Source: Vulcaniibacterium tengchongense (lineage in GTDB: Bacteria; Pseudomonadota; Gammaproteobacteria; Xanthomonadales; Xanthomonadaceae). From it: DNA of 64,000 bases. The number at the start of each line of letters is the position of its first letter. The stretch's first letter is position 1. The notes under the pieces are model-generated. The model worked only from the letters and a program-made list of their open reading frames with translations. It ran no database searches and was not told the DNA's origin. Below are positions 16,663-24,912 of the stretch, in pieces. The DNA lies in NCBI RefSeq assembly GCF_003814555.1, contig NZ_RKQN01000003.1, positions 45,611 to 109,610 of the forward strand, in the 5' to 3' direction. A program made the translations under genes and the position numbers.

Positions 16663-19332
16663 ATGAGCGACGCCCGCGACGTCCAGGCCGATGCCCTGAT
16701 CGGCGAACTGCAGCGCCAGGGCGCCGGCCGCCTCACCGTGTTCCTCGGCGCCGCGCCCGGGGTGGGCAAGACCTACGCGATGCTGGGCCGCGCGCGCGAG
16801 CTGCGCCGGCGTGGGGTCGACGCGGTCGTCGGCGTGGCCGAGACCCACGGCCGCGGCGAGACCGCCGCGCTGCTGGACGGGCTGGAGGTGTTGCCGCGCA
16901 AGCGGGTCGAATACCGCGGCCACGCGCTCGAGGAAATGGACCTCGACGCATTGCTGGCGCGCCGCCCGCAGGTCGCCGTGGTCGACGAGCTGGCGCATCG
17001 CAACGCGCCCGGCAGCCGCCACGAACGCCGCTGGCAGGACGTGATGGAACTGCTCGACGCCGGCATCGACGTCCATACCGCCGTCAACATCCAGCACCTG
17101 GAAAGCCTCAACGACGTGGTCCACCGCATCACCGGGGTGCGCGTCGCCGAAACGGTGCCGGACGCGGTGTTCGACCGGCTGCGCGACATCGTCCTGGTCG
17201 ACCTGCCGCCGCGGGAGCTGATCGAGCGCCTGCAGCAGGGCAAGGTCTACGTGCCCGAGCAGGCCGCGCACGCGCTGCAGGCGTTCTTCTCGCCGAGCAA
17301 CCTCGCCGCCCTGCGCGAACTGGCGATGCAGACCGCCGCCGACCGCGTCGACAGCGACCTGCGCGAGGCGCAGCTCGCGCGCGGCCTGCCCGGCGTGCCG
17401 CTGCGGCGGCGGGTGCTGGTGGCGATCGACGGCCGCGGCCAGTCCGAGTACCTGGTCCGGGTCGGGCGCCGCCTCGCCGAGCGCCGCGACGCGCCCTGGA
17501 CCGCGGTGACCGTGCAGACCGGCGCCGGCACCGACCCCGCGCGCCAGCAGGAACTCGACCGCGCCTTCGCGCTGGCCCGCCGCCTCGGCGGCGAGGTCGC
17601 GACGCTGCACGGCGACGGCATCGTCGACACCCTGCTCGGCTACGCCGCGCAGGCCGGCGCCAGCGCGATCGTGCTCGGCCGCACCCGCGAACGCCCGTTC
17701 GCGCGCATGTTCAACCGCACCCTGACCCAGCAGCTGCTGCAGCGCGGCGCGCACTACGAGCTGACCATCGTCGGCACGCCCGAGGCGCGCGCCCGCGCGC
17801 GCCGCGCGCTGCGCCCGCTGCAGGGGCTGCTCAACCGCAGCGACGCGGCGCTCGCGGTGGCCGCGGCGGTGCTCGCGACCGCGCTCGGCTGGGCCACCGA
17901 GCGCTGGATCGGGCTGGACGATCTGTCGATGGTGTACATCGTCGCGGTGGTGCTGGTGGCGGCGCGCACGCGCATGGCCGCGGCGGTGCTGGCGGCGGCG
18001 CTGTGCTTCCTCGCCTACAACTTCTTCTTCATCGATCCGCGCTACACCTTCTTCATCGGCGCCCGCCAGGGCGTGGTCACGGTGCTGCTGTTCCTGATCG
18101 CGGCGCTGGTCGCCGGCCGGCTGGCCTCGAGGCTGCGCATGCAGGTGCTGGCGTTGCGCGCGGCCAACGCGCATGCCTCCGCGCTGCAGACGCTCGGCCG
18201 GCGACTGGCCGCGGCCGCCAACCTGGGCCAGGTGCTGCAGGCCGGGCGCGACGCGCTGCGGCGCTCGCTCGGCGCCGAGGTGGCGATCCGCATCGGCGCC
18301 GGCGATTGGCACGGCGACGGCCCGCCGACGCAGGAGAAGGACCGCGCCGCCGCCGACTGGGCGCTGCGCCATCGCCAGCCCGCCGGCCGCTACACCGACA
18401 CCCTCGCCGGCGCGGAATGGTGGTTCCTGCCGCTGCCCTTGGACGGCGCGGACGGCGTGGCCGGCCTGCGTTTTCCGCCGGAACGGCACCGGCTCGGCCC
18501 GGAGCAGCGCCGCCTGGCCGAGGCCATGGCCGAGGACATCGCCCAGGCCGCGGTGCGCACGCGCCTGGTGGCCGACCTGGAGGACGCCCGCGTGAGCGGC
18601 GAGACCGAACGGCTGCGTTCGGCGCTGCTGTCGTCGGTGTCGCACGACCTGCGCTCGCCGCTGGCGGCGATCATCGGCGCGGCCAGCAGCCTGGACAGCT
18701 ACGCCGGGGCGATGAGCGAGGAGGACCGCCACGGCCTGCTCGACACCATCCGGGTCGAGGGCGAGCGCCTCGACCGCTACATCCAGAACCTGCTCGACAT
18801 GACCCGCCTCGGCCACGGCGGACTGACCCTCAACCGCGACTGGATCGGAGTGGCCGAACTGATCGGCTCGGCGGCCGCGCGCCTGCAGCGGTACACGCCG
18901 CAGGCGCGCTTCGAGATCGCGGTGCCGCCGGACCTGGCGCCGCTGTGGGTGCATCCGGCGCTGATCGAGCAGGCGCTGTTCAACGTGCTCGAGAACGCGG
19001 TCAAGTTCTCGCCTCCGGGCGCCACGGTGGCGATCGACGCGCGCGAGCACGCCGGCGCGCTGCGCATCGACGTGCGCGACCGCGGCCCGGGCATCCCGGA
19101 AGAAGAGCGCAAGCGCGTCTTCGACATGTTCTACAGCGTGGAGCGCGGCGACCGCGGCCGCCAGGGCACCGGCCTGGGCCTGGCGATCTGCCGCGGCATG
19201 GTCGGCGCCCACGGCGGCAGCGTCGAAGCCCTGCCCGGCCCCGACGGCCGCGGCACGATCGTGCGCATCGTCCTGCCGCGCATCGAGCCGGAGCGGCGCG
19301 GAGCGGGGCCCGGGGCGCGGGGCCCGGCGTAG
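16663..19332 (+). CDS. kdpD: Potassium/osmosensing histidine kinase KdpD
   Basis: 889 residues. The N-terminal KdpD domain has Walker A GAAPGVGKT (29-37) and AVVDELAHRNAPGSRH. A universal-stress-like domain (about 245-375) follows, then four membrane helices (about 395-490), a GAF-like linker and the kinase core. The phosphoacceptor is H661 in SVSHDLRSPL. ATP-binding boxes are LFNVLENAVKFSP, DRGPGIPEEE and GTGLGLAICRGMV. It phosphorylates KdpE when K+ is limiting and acts in the inner membrane. All domains are present and intact. Confidence 0.96.
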   Translation: MSDARDVQADALIGELQRQGAGRLTVFLGAAPGVGKTYAMLGRARELRRRGVDAVVGVAETHGRGETAALLDGLEVLPRKRVEYRGHALEEMDLDALLARRPQVAVVDELAHRNAPGSRHERRWQDVMELLDAGIDVHTAVNIQHLESLNDVVHRITGVRVAETVPDAVFDRLRDIVLVDLPPRELIERLQQGKVYVPEQAAHALQAFFSPSNLAALRELAMQTAADRVDSDLREAQLARGLPGVPLRRRVLVAIDGRGQSEYLVRVGRRLAERRDAPWTAVTVQTGAGTDPARQQELDRAFALARRLGGEVATLHGDGIVDTLLGYAAQAGASAIVLGRTRERPFARMFNRTLTQQLLQRGAHYELTIVGTPEARARARRALRPLQGLLNRSDAALAVAAAVLATALGWATERWIGLDDLSMVYIVAVVLVAARTRMAAAVLAAALCFLAYNFFFIDPRYTFFIGARQGVVTVLLFLIAALVAGRLASRLRMQVLALRAANAHASALQTLGRRLAAAANLGQVLQAGRDALRRSLGAEVAIRIGAGDWHGDGPPTQEKDRAAADWALRHRQPAGRYTDTLAGAEWWFLPLPLDGADGVAGLRFPPERHRLGPEQRRLAEAMAEDIAQAAVRTRLVADLEDARVSGETERLRSALLSSVSHDLRSPLAAIIGAASSLDSYAGAMSEEDRHGLLDTIRVEGERLDRYIQNLLDMTRLGHGGLTLNRDWIGVAELIGSAAARLQRYTPQARFEIAVPPDLAPLWVHPALIEQALFNVLENAVKFSPPGATVAIDAREHAGALRIDVRDRGPGIPEEERKRVFDMFYSVERGDRGRQGTGLGLAICRGMVGAHGGSVEALPGPDGRGTIVRIVLPRIEPERRGAGPGARGPA

Positions 19333-19425
19333 CGACGCCACGCGTGCGGGGACGCAAGCGCAGGCCGCCGCCGCGCTCGCGCGGGCACGCGTGACACGGT
19401 CCCCGCAACCCCGGAAACTCAATGC

Positions 19426-20136
19426 ATGAGCGAACCGAGCAAGCCCGCCGCTCCGCCGCCGCGGATCCTGGTGATCGACGACGAGCCGCAGATCCGTCGC
19501 TTCCTCGACATCAGCCTGCGCGCGCAGGGCTACGCGGTCCGGCTGGCCACCGGCGGCCAGGCCGGACTCGAGGCGCTGGCCGTGCACGGCGCGGACCTGG
19601 TGATCCTCGACCTCGGCCTGCCCGACCGCGACGGCCGGGAGGTGCTGGCCGAACTGCGGCAATGGTCGTCGGTGCCGGTGATCCTGCTGACGGTGCGCTC
19701 GGACGAAGGCGAAAAGGTGCGCGGCCTGGATGCCGGCGCCAACGACTACGTGACCAAGCCGTTCGGCGTGCAGGAGCTGATGGCGCGGGTGCGCGCGCTG
19801 CTGCGCTCGCACGCCGCGCCCGCGGAGGCGCCGCCGGTGTACGACGACGGCCGCTTGCACGTCGACCTCGCCCGCCGCGAGGTGCGGGTGGACGGCGCGA
19901 CGGTGGCGCTGAGCCGCAAGGAATACGCCCTGCTGGCGCTGCTGGTGCGCAACGCCGGGCGCGTGGTCACCCAACCGCAGTTGCTGCGCGAACTGTGGGG
20001 GCCGACGCACGAGCACGACACCCACTACCTGCGCATCCTGGTCGGCAAGCTGCGGCAGAAGCTCGGCGACGACCCGGCCGCGCCGCGCTGGATCGCGACC
20101 GAGCCGGGCGTCGGCCTGCGTTTCCTCGGCGGTTGA
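19426..20136 (+). CDS. kdpE: KDP operon response regulator KdpE
   Basis: 236 residues. The receiver domain has acidic pocket DDE at 18-20, the phosphorylated D62 in LVILDLGLPD, and the conserved K in VTKPFG. An OmpR/PhoB-type winged helix follows, with LSRKEYALLALLVRNAG, HDTHYLRILVGKLRQKLGDD and TEPGVGLRF. It activates the kdp promoter when phosphorylated by KdpD. The ATG at 19426 overlaps an out-of-frame ATG at 19422. Upstream the Shine-Dalgarno is weak, suggesting coupling to kdpD translation is not strict (93-bp gap). Confidence 0.95.
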   Translation: MSEPSKPAAPPPRILVIDDEPQIRRFLDISLRAQGYAVRLATGGQAGLEALAVHGADLVILDLGLPDRDGREVLAELRQWSSVPVILLTVRSDEGEKVRGLDAGANDYVTKPFGVQELMARVRALLRSHAAPAEAPPVYDDGRLHVDLARREVRVDGATVALSRKEYALLALLVRNAGRVVTQPQLLRELWGPTHEHDTHYLRILVGKLRQKLGDDPAAPRWIATEPGVGLRFLGG

Positions 20137-20244
20137 GGGCCATCGGCATCGCCGCGCCGGCCCGGACGAGCCGCCTCGCAGGCGCGCCGCGTTCCGCGCC
20201 GGGCGCGTGCCGCCGCAAGCGGCGTTGCGGGCGCGCCGGACAGC

Positions 20245-21921
20245 TCACCGCGCCTGCGCCGCCGCGGGTTCGCGCCGGGGCGCCGCGGTCCGCTCGATCA
20301 GCTCGCGCAGCTTCAGGTAGACGCCGTTGCTCCAGCCGAACCCGACGACGTTCTCGCTGTAGCCGACGCTGACCTCGACGTCGGCATCGCCGCTGTCCAT
20401 GTTGTATTTCTCGCGGATGGTGCCATCGTGCGCAAGCGCGCGGTCGATGGTCGCGGTGAACTTCTCCGCCAGGCGCCGGGCGTCGTCGCGGAAGCCGTAC
20501 GCCTCCAGGCCGGAGATCGCGAGCCAGTGGTTCGGCGCCCAGCCGAACGGCGCGTCCCACTGCGCCCCGCTCTCCTCGCCGCTCATCGCCAGGCCGCCCC
20601 TGCGCTCGAACAGCGCGAGCTTGCCGCGCAGCGCTTCGGCCTGCGCCGGCGAGGCCAGCCCGGCCCACAACGGGTAGAAGGTGGTCACGTACGGCGCGGG
20701 ATTCGGCTTGCCGCGGACGAAGTCGTAGTCCAGGTACATGCCCGCCTCGGCGTTCCACAGGTAGCGCTCGATCGCCGCCTTGCGCGCCCCGGCGAAGCCG
20801 TCGTAGCGCCGCGCCTCCGCGGCCTTGCCCAGGCGCCGGGCGAACGCACCCAGCGTCCGCTCGTAGCGGTACAGCAGGCTGTTGAGGCAGACCGGCGCAT
20901 GGTGGTGGGTCAGCCCGGCGAACGGGCCGAAGTGGAAGTTCACGTCGAAGCCGGATTCGCGCATCGCGCGGTCGCCGAGGTAGAAATCGGCGCTGAGCCG
21001 GCGCCCCTGCGACCAGGCCTGCGCGCACACCTGCGAAGCCCGCACGTCGCAGCTGCGCGTCTTCAGCCGTTCCGCCTCCGCGTCGTCCGGGTGCTCCGAG
21101 GCCTCGACCAGGAAACCGGGATCGCGCTGCGGATGCGCGACCAGCCAGTCGATCACCCGGCGCAGGTAGCCCGCGTCGCGGAACTCCAGCACCGGCCCGG
21201 CGCCGTAGTCGAAGTAGCGCGCCAGGCCGGTGCCGCCGGCGCGGTGCTCGGCGCGCAACCAGGTGGCGTGGTCGCGCACGAGCTGCGGCCAGGCGCGCGC
21301 CAGCCAGGCGTCGGCCTGCTTGCGGTCGGGGAAGCTCGCCGGGTCGTCGAGCACCGCGCGCACCATCTCGGCCAAAAACGGCGGCTGCGCCCGGGTCAGG
21401 TAGTAGCTGCGGTTGGCGTTGAGCATGCCGCCGTAGTGCTCGACCTCGAACAGCGCGTTGTCGACCATGTCCCGCGCCAGCGCCTCGCGGTCGTCGGCGA
21501 GCAGGCCGAGCACGATGAAGTAGCTGTCCCAGCCGTACATCTCGTTGAAGAAGCCGCCCGGCACCACGTAGGGCTTGGGCACGTACAGCAGGCCCTGCCG
21601 CGGCAGCTTGCCCGGGTCGACGTCGCCGACGCGCTCGATCCGGCGCGGCAGTTCGCGCACGTCCACGCCGCATCGCCGCGCGATCGCATCGATGCGCGCG
21701 TCGCGCGGATAGCCGGCCGGCAGGTACAGCACCGGGCGATGGTCCATCTTCTCGTCGCCGAACGAGGAGCAATCGTCCATCGACCGCGTCAGCGTGGCCC
21801 AGCCGCGCTCGATGTAGGCGCGGGTCTGCGCGGGATCCGGCTGCGCCGGCTCGCGCGCCTGGGCCGGAAGGGCCAACGCGAGCGGCAGCGCAAGTCGGGC
21901 GATGAACGGAGTCCAGGTCAT
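20245..21921 (-). CDS. Periplasmic trehalase-family enzyme (GH37)
   Basis: 558 residues with a signal peptide (about 1-22). The two GH37 signatures are visible: PGGFFNEMYGWDSYF (121-135) and, nearer the C-terminus, QWDAPFGWAP. At the position where canonical trehalases read ESGWDFS, followed by an SRW-type motif, this protein reads ESGFDVNFHFGPF. The catalytic-acid aspartate is kept but the surrounding residues differ. It may hydrolyse trehalose or a related alpha-glucoside; treA/treF identity is therefore not assigned. It is divergent from a TonB-dependent receptor with two palindromic operator-like sites between, suggesting a sugar-induced pair. Confidence 0.85.
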   Translation of the reverse strand: MTWTPFIARLALPLALALPAQAREPAQPDPAQTRAYIERGWATLTRSMDDCSSFGDEKMDHRPVLYLPAGYPRDARIDAIARRCGVDVRELPRRIERVGDVDPGKLPRQGLLYVPKPYVVPGGFFNEMYGWDSYFIVLGLLADDREALARDMVDNALFEVEHYGGMLNANRSYYLTRAQPPFLAEMVRAVLDDPASFPDRKQADAWLARAWPQLVRDHATWLRAEHRAGGTGLARYFDYGAGPVLEFRDAGYLRRVIDWLVAHPQRDPGFLVEASEHPDDAEAERLKTRSCDVRASQVCAQAWSQGRRLSADFYLGDRAMRESGFDVNFHFGPFAGLTHHHAPVCLNSLLYRYERTLGAFARRLGKAAEARRYDGFAGARKAAIERYLWNAEAGMYLDYDFVRGKPNPAPYVTTFYPLWAGLASPAQAEALRGKLALFERRGGLAMSGEESGAQWDAPFGWAPNHWLAISGLEAYGFRDDARRLAEKFTATIDRALAHDGTIREKYNMDSGDADVEVSVGYSENVVGFGWSNGVYLKLRELIERTAAPRREPAAAQAR

Positions 21922-22010
21922 GCTGCGTCACCTCGCAAAGTGAAGGGCCGGGCGCAATGGCGCGGCCGATCGTTCCGCATTTGCCGCAGCGGCGCCAGGC
22001 CGGCGCGGGC

Positions 22011-22022
22011 GATAGCGCTAAC
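22011..22022. promoter_or_regulatory. LacI-type operator-like palindrome, trehalase side
   Basis: GATAGCGCTAAC, with the 8-bp palindrome TAGCGCTA at 22013-22020. It lies about 90 bp upstream of the trehalase start codon. It shares the AGCGCT core with the stronger site at 22166. The core is typical of LacI-family operators, but no LacI-family gene is in the window. Confidence 0.5.
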
Positions 22023-22165
22023 ACCGCGCGCTCCCGCCGCGATCACCGCCGCGGCCTATACGGAGCGTTCACCCCGGCTGGTGCTTTTTTGCACCGCAGC
22101 GTGCCAGACGACCGCCCCCAGCGCCTATGCTCTTGCGCCGGCTGCCCGCGGCCGCGATTACACAA

Positions 22166-22179
22166 TGACAGCGCTGTCA
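22166..22179. promoter_or_regulatory. Perfect 14-bp palindrome, LacI-type operator
   Basis: TGACAGCGCTGTCA reads identically on both strands and lies about 40 bp before the receptor start codon, a typical repressor position. Similar palindromes with an AGCGCT core control TonB-dependent receptor and glycosidase genes through LacI-family repressors in Xanthomonas and Caulobacter. Identity of the repressor is unknown. Confidence 0.65.
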
Positions 22180-22219
22180 GTTTTTTCGACGTCATCACAA
22201 TCTTCGGAGAGGGGAGATC

Positions 22220-24745
22220 ATGTGCAGACTGAACACGAACCGTTACGCGCTCTCGGTGGCCATCGCCATCGCCCTGTCGCCGTGGTGCGCGCAGGCGCAG
22301 ACGCCGCCCACGGAACCGCCCGCCGCCGCCGCCCAGGGCGCGACCGCGCCGGCCGCTGACGAGCGCGGCGCGCGCACCACGCTCGACACCGTGGTGGTGA
22401 CCGGTACCGCCACCTCCGGCGGGGTGAAGAAGCTCGAAGCCAGCTTCAACATCGTCACCGCGAACGAGGAGGAGATCCGCCAGGCCAATCCCAAGAGCAC
22501 CGCCGACCTGCTGAAGATCTCGCCGGGCATGTGGCCGGAATCCACCGGCGGCCAGACCGGCGCCAACATCGAGATCGCCGGCTTCCCCGGCGGCGGCGAC
22601 GCGCCCTACTTCTCCACCCTGCTGATGGGCTCGCCGCTGTACGGCATGCCGACCCTGTCGTTCTTCGAGACCACCTCGATGTTCCGCCTCGACGACACCG
22701 TCGCCTCGGTCGAGATCCTGCAGGGCGGCCCCTCGGTGGTGTTCGCCGACGGCCAGATGGGCGCCACCGCGAACTTCTTCCTCAAGACCGGCTCGGAGAC
22801 GCCCAGCGGCAGCGTCGGCATGACCTATGGCGACGAGGGCCTGTGGCGGCTCGACGCGTTCTCCGGCTTCAAGATCGCCGAGGGCTGGTACGGCAGCGTC
22901 GGCGGCTTCTGGCGCGAGTCCGACGGCGTGCGCGACCCGCAGTTCAAGGCCGACAAGGGCGGGCAGATCACCGCCACGCTGTCGCACGAGTTCGACGGCG
23001 GCAACTTCGTCCTCTACGCCCGTTACCTCAACGACAAGAACCAGTTCATCACGCCGATCCCGCTGATCCAGGAAGGCCGCGACGAGTTCCACCCCTACCC
23101 CGGCTTCGACCCGCTGACCGGCACCTACAACAGCAAGCACCTGCAGCACGTGTTCCTGCCGACCTACCCCGGCGGCGGCAAGCAGGTCGATCTCGCCGAC
23201 GGCCGCGGCGCCGACATGTTCTTCTTCGGCGGCAACTTCGACCTCGACCTGGGCAACGGCTGGACGATCAGCGACAAGTTCCTGTACGACGAGGGCGACA
23301 TGGACACCAACGCCCTGTTCTCCAGCTTCAACCCGGTGACGCTGGCGGAGATGCTGTACGGGGTGGACACGCCGGGCGGGTTCGAGCTGCCGGCCGGCTC
23401 GGCCACCGCGACCTACGTCGGCGGCGGCACCGTGCCGCTGGACCGCAGCGTGATCGCCCAGGGCTGGTGGCACATCCACAAGTACCTGAAGAGCTTCAAC
23501 AACGACCTGCGCCTGAGCAAGGAGCTGTTCGAGGGCAACACCCTCACGATGGGCTTCTACATCAACAGCTACCGGATGAACGACAAGTGGTCGCTGGGCA
23601 ACACCATGCTCATGACCAACGAGCCCAACGCGCGCCCGATCACGGTCAGCTACGTCGGCGAGGACGGCGTAGTGCGCTACCGCACCGACCCGCAGGGCTT
23701 CTCCGACTTCGGCGGCTTCCACATCCACCAGTACGGCCGCGCCACCAACATGGCGATCTACCTGTCCGACACGTGGCGGATCGGCAAGTGGCTGCTGGAC
23801 CTGTCCGGGCGCCTCGAGAACCAGGACGCGACCAACAACGTCTGCAACCTGCGCAACGTCGACCTGGACGGCGACCCGAACACGCTGTACGACAACGCCA
23901 CCCCGGTCTGCGACGGCACCTATACCCGCAACCACTACAAGAAGTCGCATCCGTCCTGGACCGCCGGCGCGAACTATGCGTTCACCGACCGCATGTCCGC
24001 CTACGGCCGCGTCAACACCGGCGGCCACTTCCCGGACTTCGACAACGGCATCCGCAGCGCCGGCGGCGCGGTGCCGCTGCAGCGCATCCGCAACTACGAG
24101 ATCGGCTTCAAGTACCAGTCCGACTGGCTGTACGCCGACATCAGCGCCTACCGGCGCAAGTTCACCGGCCTGCAGTACCAGCCGACCGACGGCGAGGGCA
24201 CGCCGGTCGGCTCGCCGCGCTTCTACGGCTCCGATTCCAAGGGCGTGAACTTCATCGGCGCGCTGACCCCGACCGACGCGCTGCGCATCCAGCTGGTGGC
24301 GAACTACCTGGACGGCGAGTACACCGACTACGACGCCTGCCTGCCCTACGTCGACATCAACGGCGGGGAAAACTGCGCGCCGATCGAGGGCCAGCAGCTG
24401 CAGCGCCAGCCCAAGCTGCGCTACATGATCACGCCGAGCTACCGCTTCGACCTGCCCTGGGGCGACATCACCCCGTACGTGACCTACACCCACGTCGGCG
24501 ACCATACCCAGGACCAGTCGGGCCTGCAGCAGCTGGGTTCGTACCACACCGTGGACTTCGGCGTGACCGCGAACATCGGCTACAACTGGCAGATCAACCT
24601 GCGCGGCACCAACATGACCGACGAGCTCGGCCTGACCGAGAGCAACTCGCGCATCTTCGGCGCCGCGACCACCAGCAACAACGTGCTGCTGGCGCGCCCG
24701 CTGGAGGGCCGCGAGGTCAACCTGCAGGTCAAGTACCTGTGGTGA
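22220..24745 (+). CDS. TonB-dependent receptor, probably for an oligosaccharide
   Basis: 841 residues. Signal peptide about 1-26 (ending WCAQA), TonB box TLDTVVVTG, then a plug with LLKISPGMWPESTGG, ASVEILQGGPSVVFADGQMG and ATANFFLKTGSE. The barrel ends with EVNLQVKYLW. The plug differs from siderophore receptors and resembles the carbohydrate-receptor group of Xanthomonads. Its neighbours are a trehalase (divergent) and a glycosidase lipoprotein (168 bp downstream, same strand), so import of an alpha-glucan or trehalose-type sugar is likely. GGAGAGGGGAGA precedes the ATG. A LacI-type operator lies in its promoter. Confidence 0.92.
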   Translation: MCRLNTNRYALSVAIAIALSPWCAQAQTPPTEPPAAAAQGATAPAADERGARTTLDTVVVTGTATSGGVKKLEASFNIVTANEEEIRQANPKSTADLLKISPGMWPESTGGQTGANIEIAGFPGGGDAPYFSTLLMGSPLYGMPTLSFFETTSMFRLDDTVASVEILQGGPSVVFADGQMGATANFFLKTGSETPSGSVGMTYGDEGLWRLDAFSGFKIAEGWYGSVGGFWRESDGVRDPQFKADKGGQITATLSHEFDGGNFVLYARYLNDKNQFITPIPLIQEGRDEFHPYPGFDPLTGTYNSKHLQHVFLPTYPGGGKQVDLADGRGADMFFFGGNFDLDLGNGWTISDKFLYDEGDMDTNALFSSFNPVTLAEMLYGVDTPGGFELPAGSATATYVGGGTVPLDRSVIAQGWWHIHKYLKSFNNDLRLSKELFEGNTLTMGFYINSYRMNDKWSLGNTMLMTNEPNARPITVSYVGEDGVVRYRTDPQGFSDFGGFHIHQYGRATNMAIYLSDTWRIGKWLLDLSGRLENQDATNNVCNLRNVDLDGDPNTLYDNATPVCDGTYTRNHYKKSHPSWTAGANYAFTDRMSAYGRVNTGGHFPDFDNGIRSAGGAVPLQRIRNYEIGFKYQSDWLYADISAYRRKFTGLQYQPTDGEGTPVGSPRFYGSDSKGVNFIGALTPTDALRIQLVANYLDGEYTDYDACLPYVDINGGENCAPIEGQQLQRQPKLRYMITPSYRFDLPWGDITPYVTYTHVGDHTQDQSGLQQLGSYHTVDFGVTANIGYNWQINLRGTNMTDELGLTESNSRIFGAATTSNNVLLARPLEGREVNLQVKYLW

Positions 24746-24912
24746 TCGCAACGCCGGGCCGGGCGCTTCCTCCGCCGGAGCGCCCGGCCTGGCCCGCACC
24801 CGGGCCGGGCGCCGCGGCCCGCGACCCGCGCAGGACGGCGCGCGCCGTCGCGGCCGCACGGCGGGCCCGCCCCGATGCCGCGGCGCCGGCGACTCCGTCA
24901 CGAGGTTCCTCG

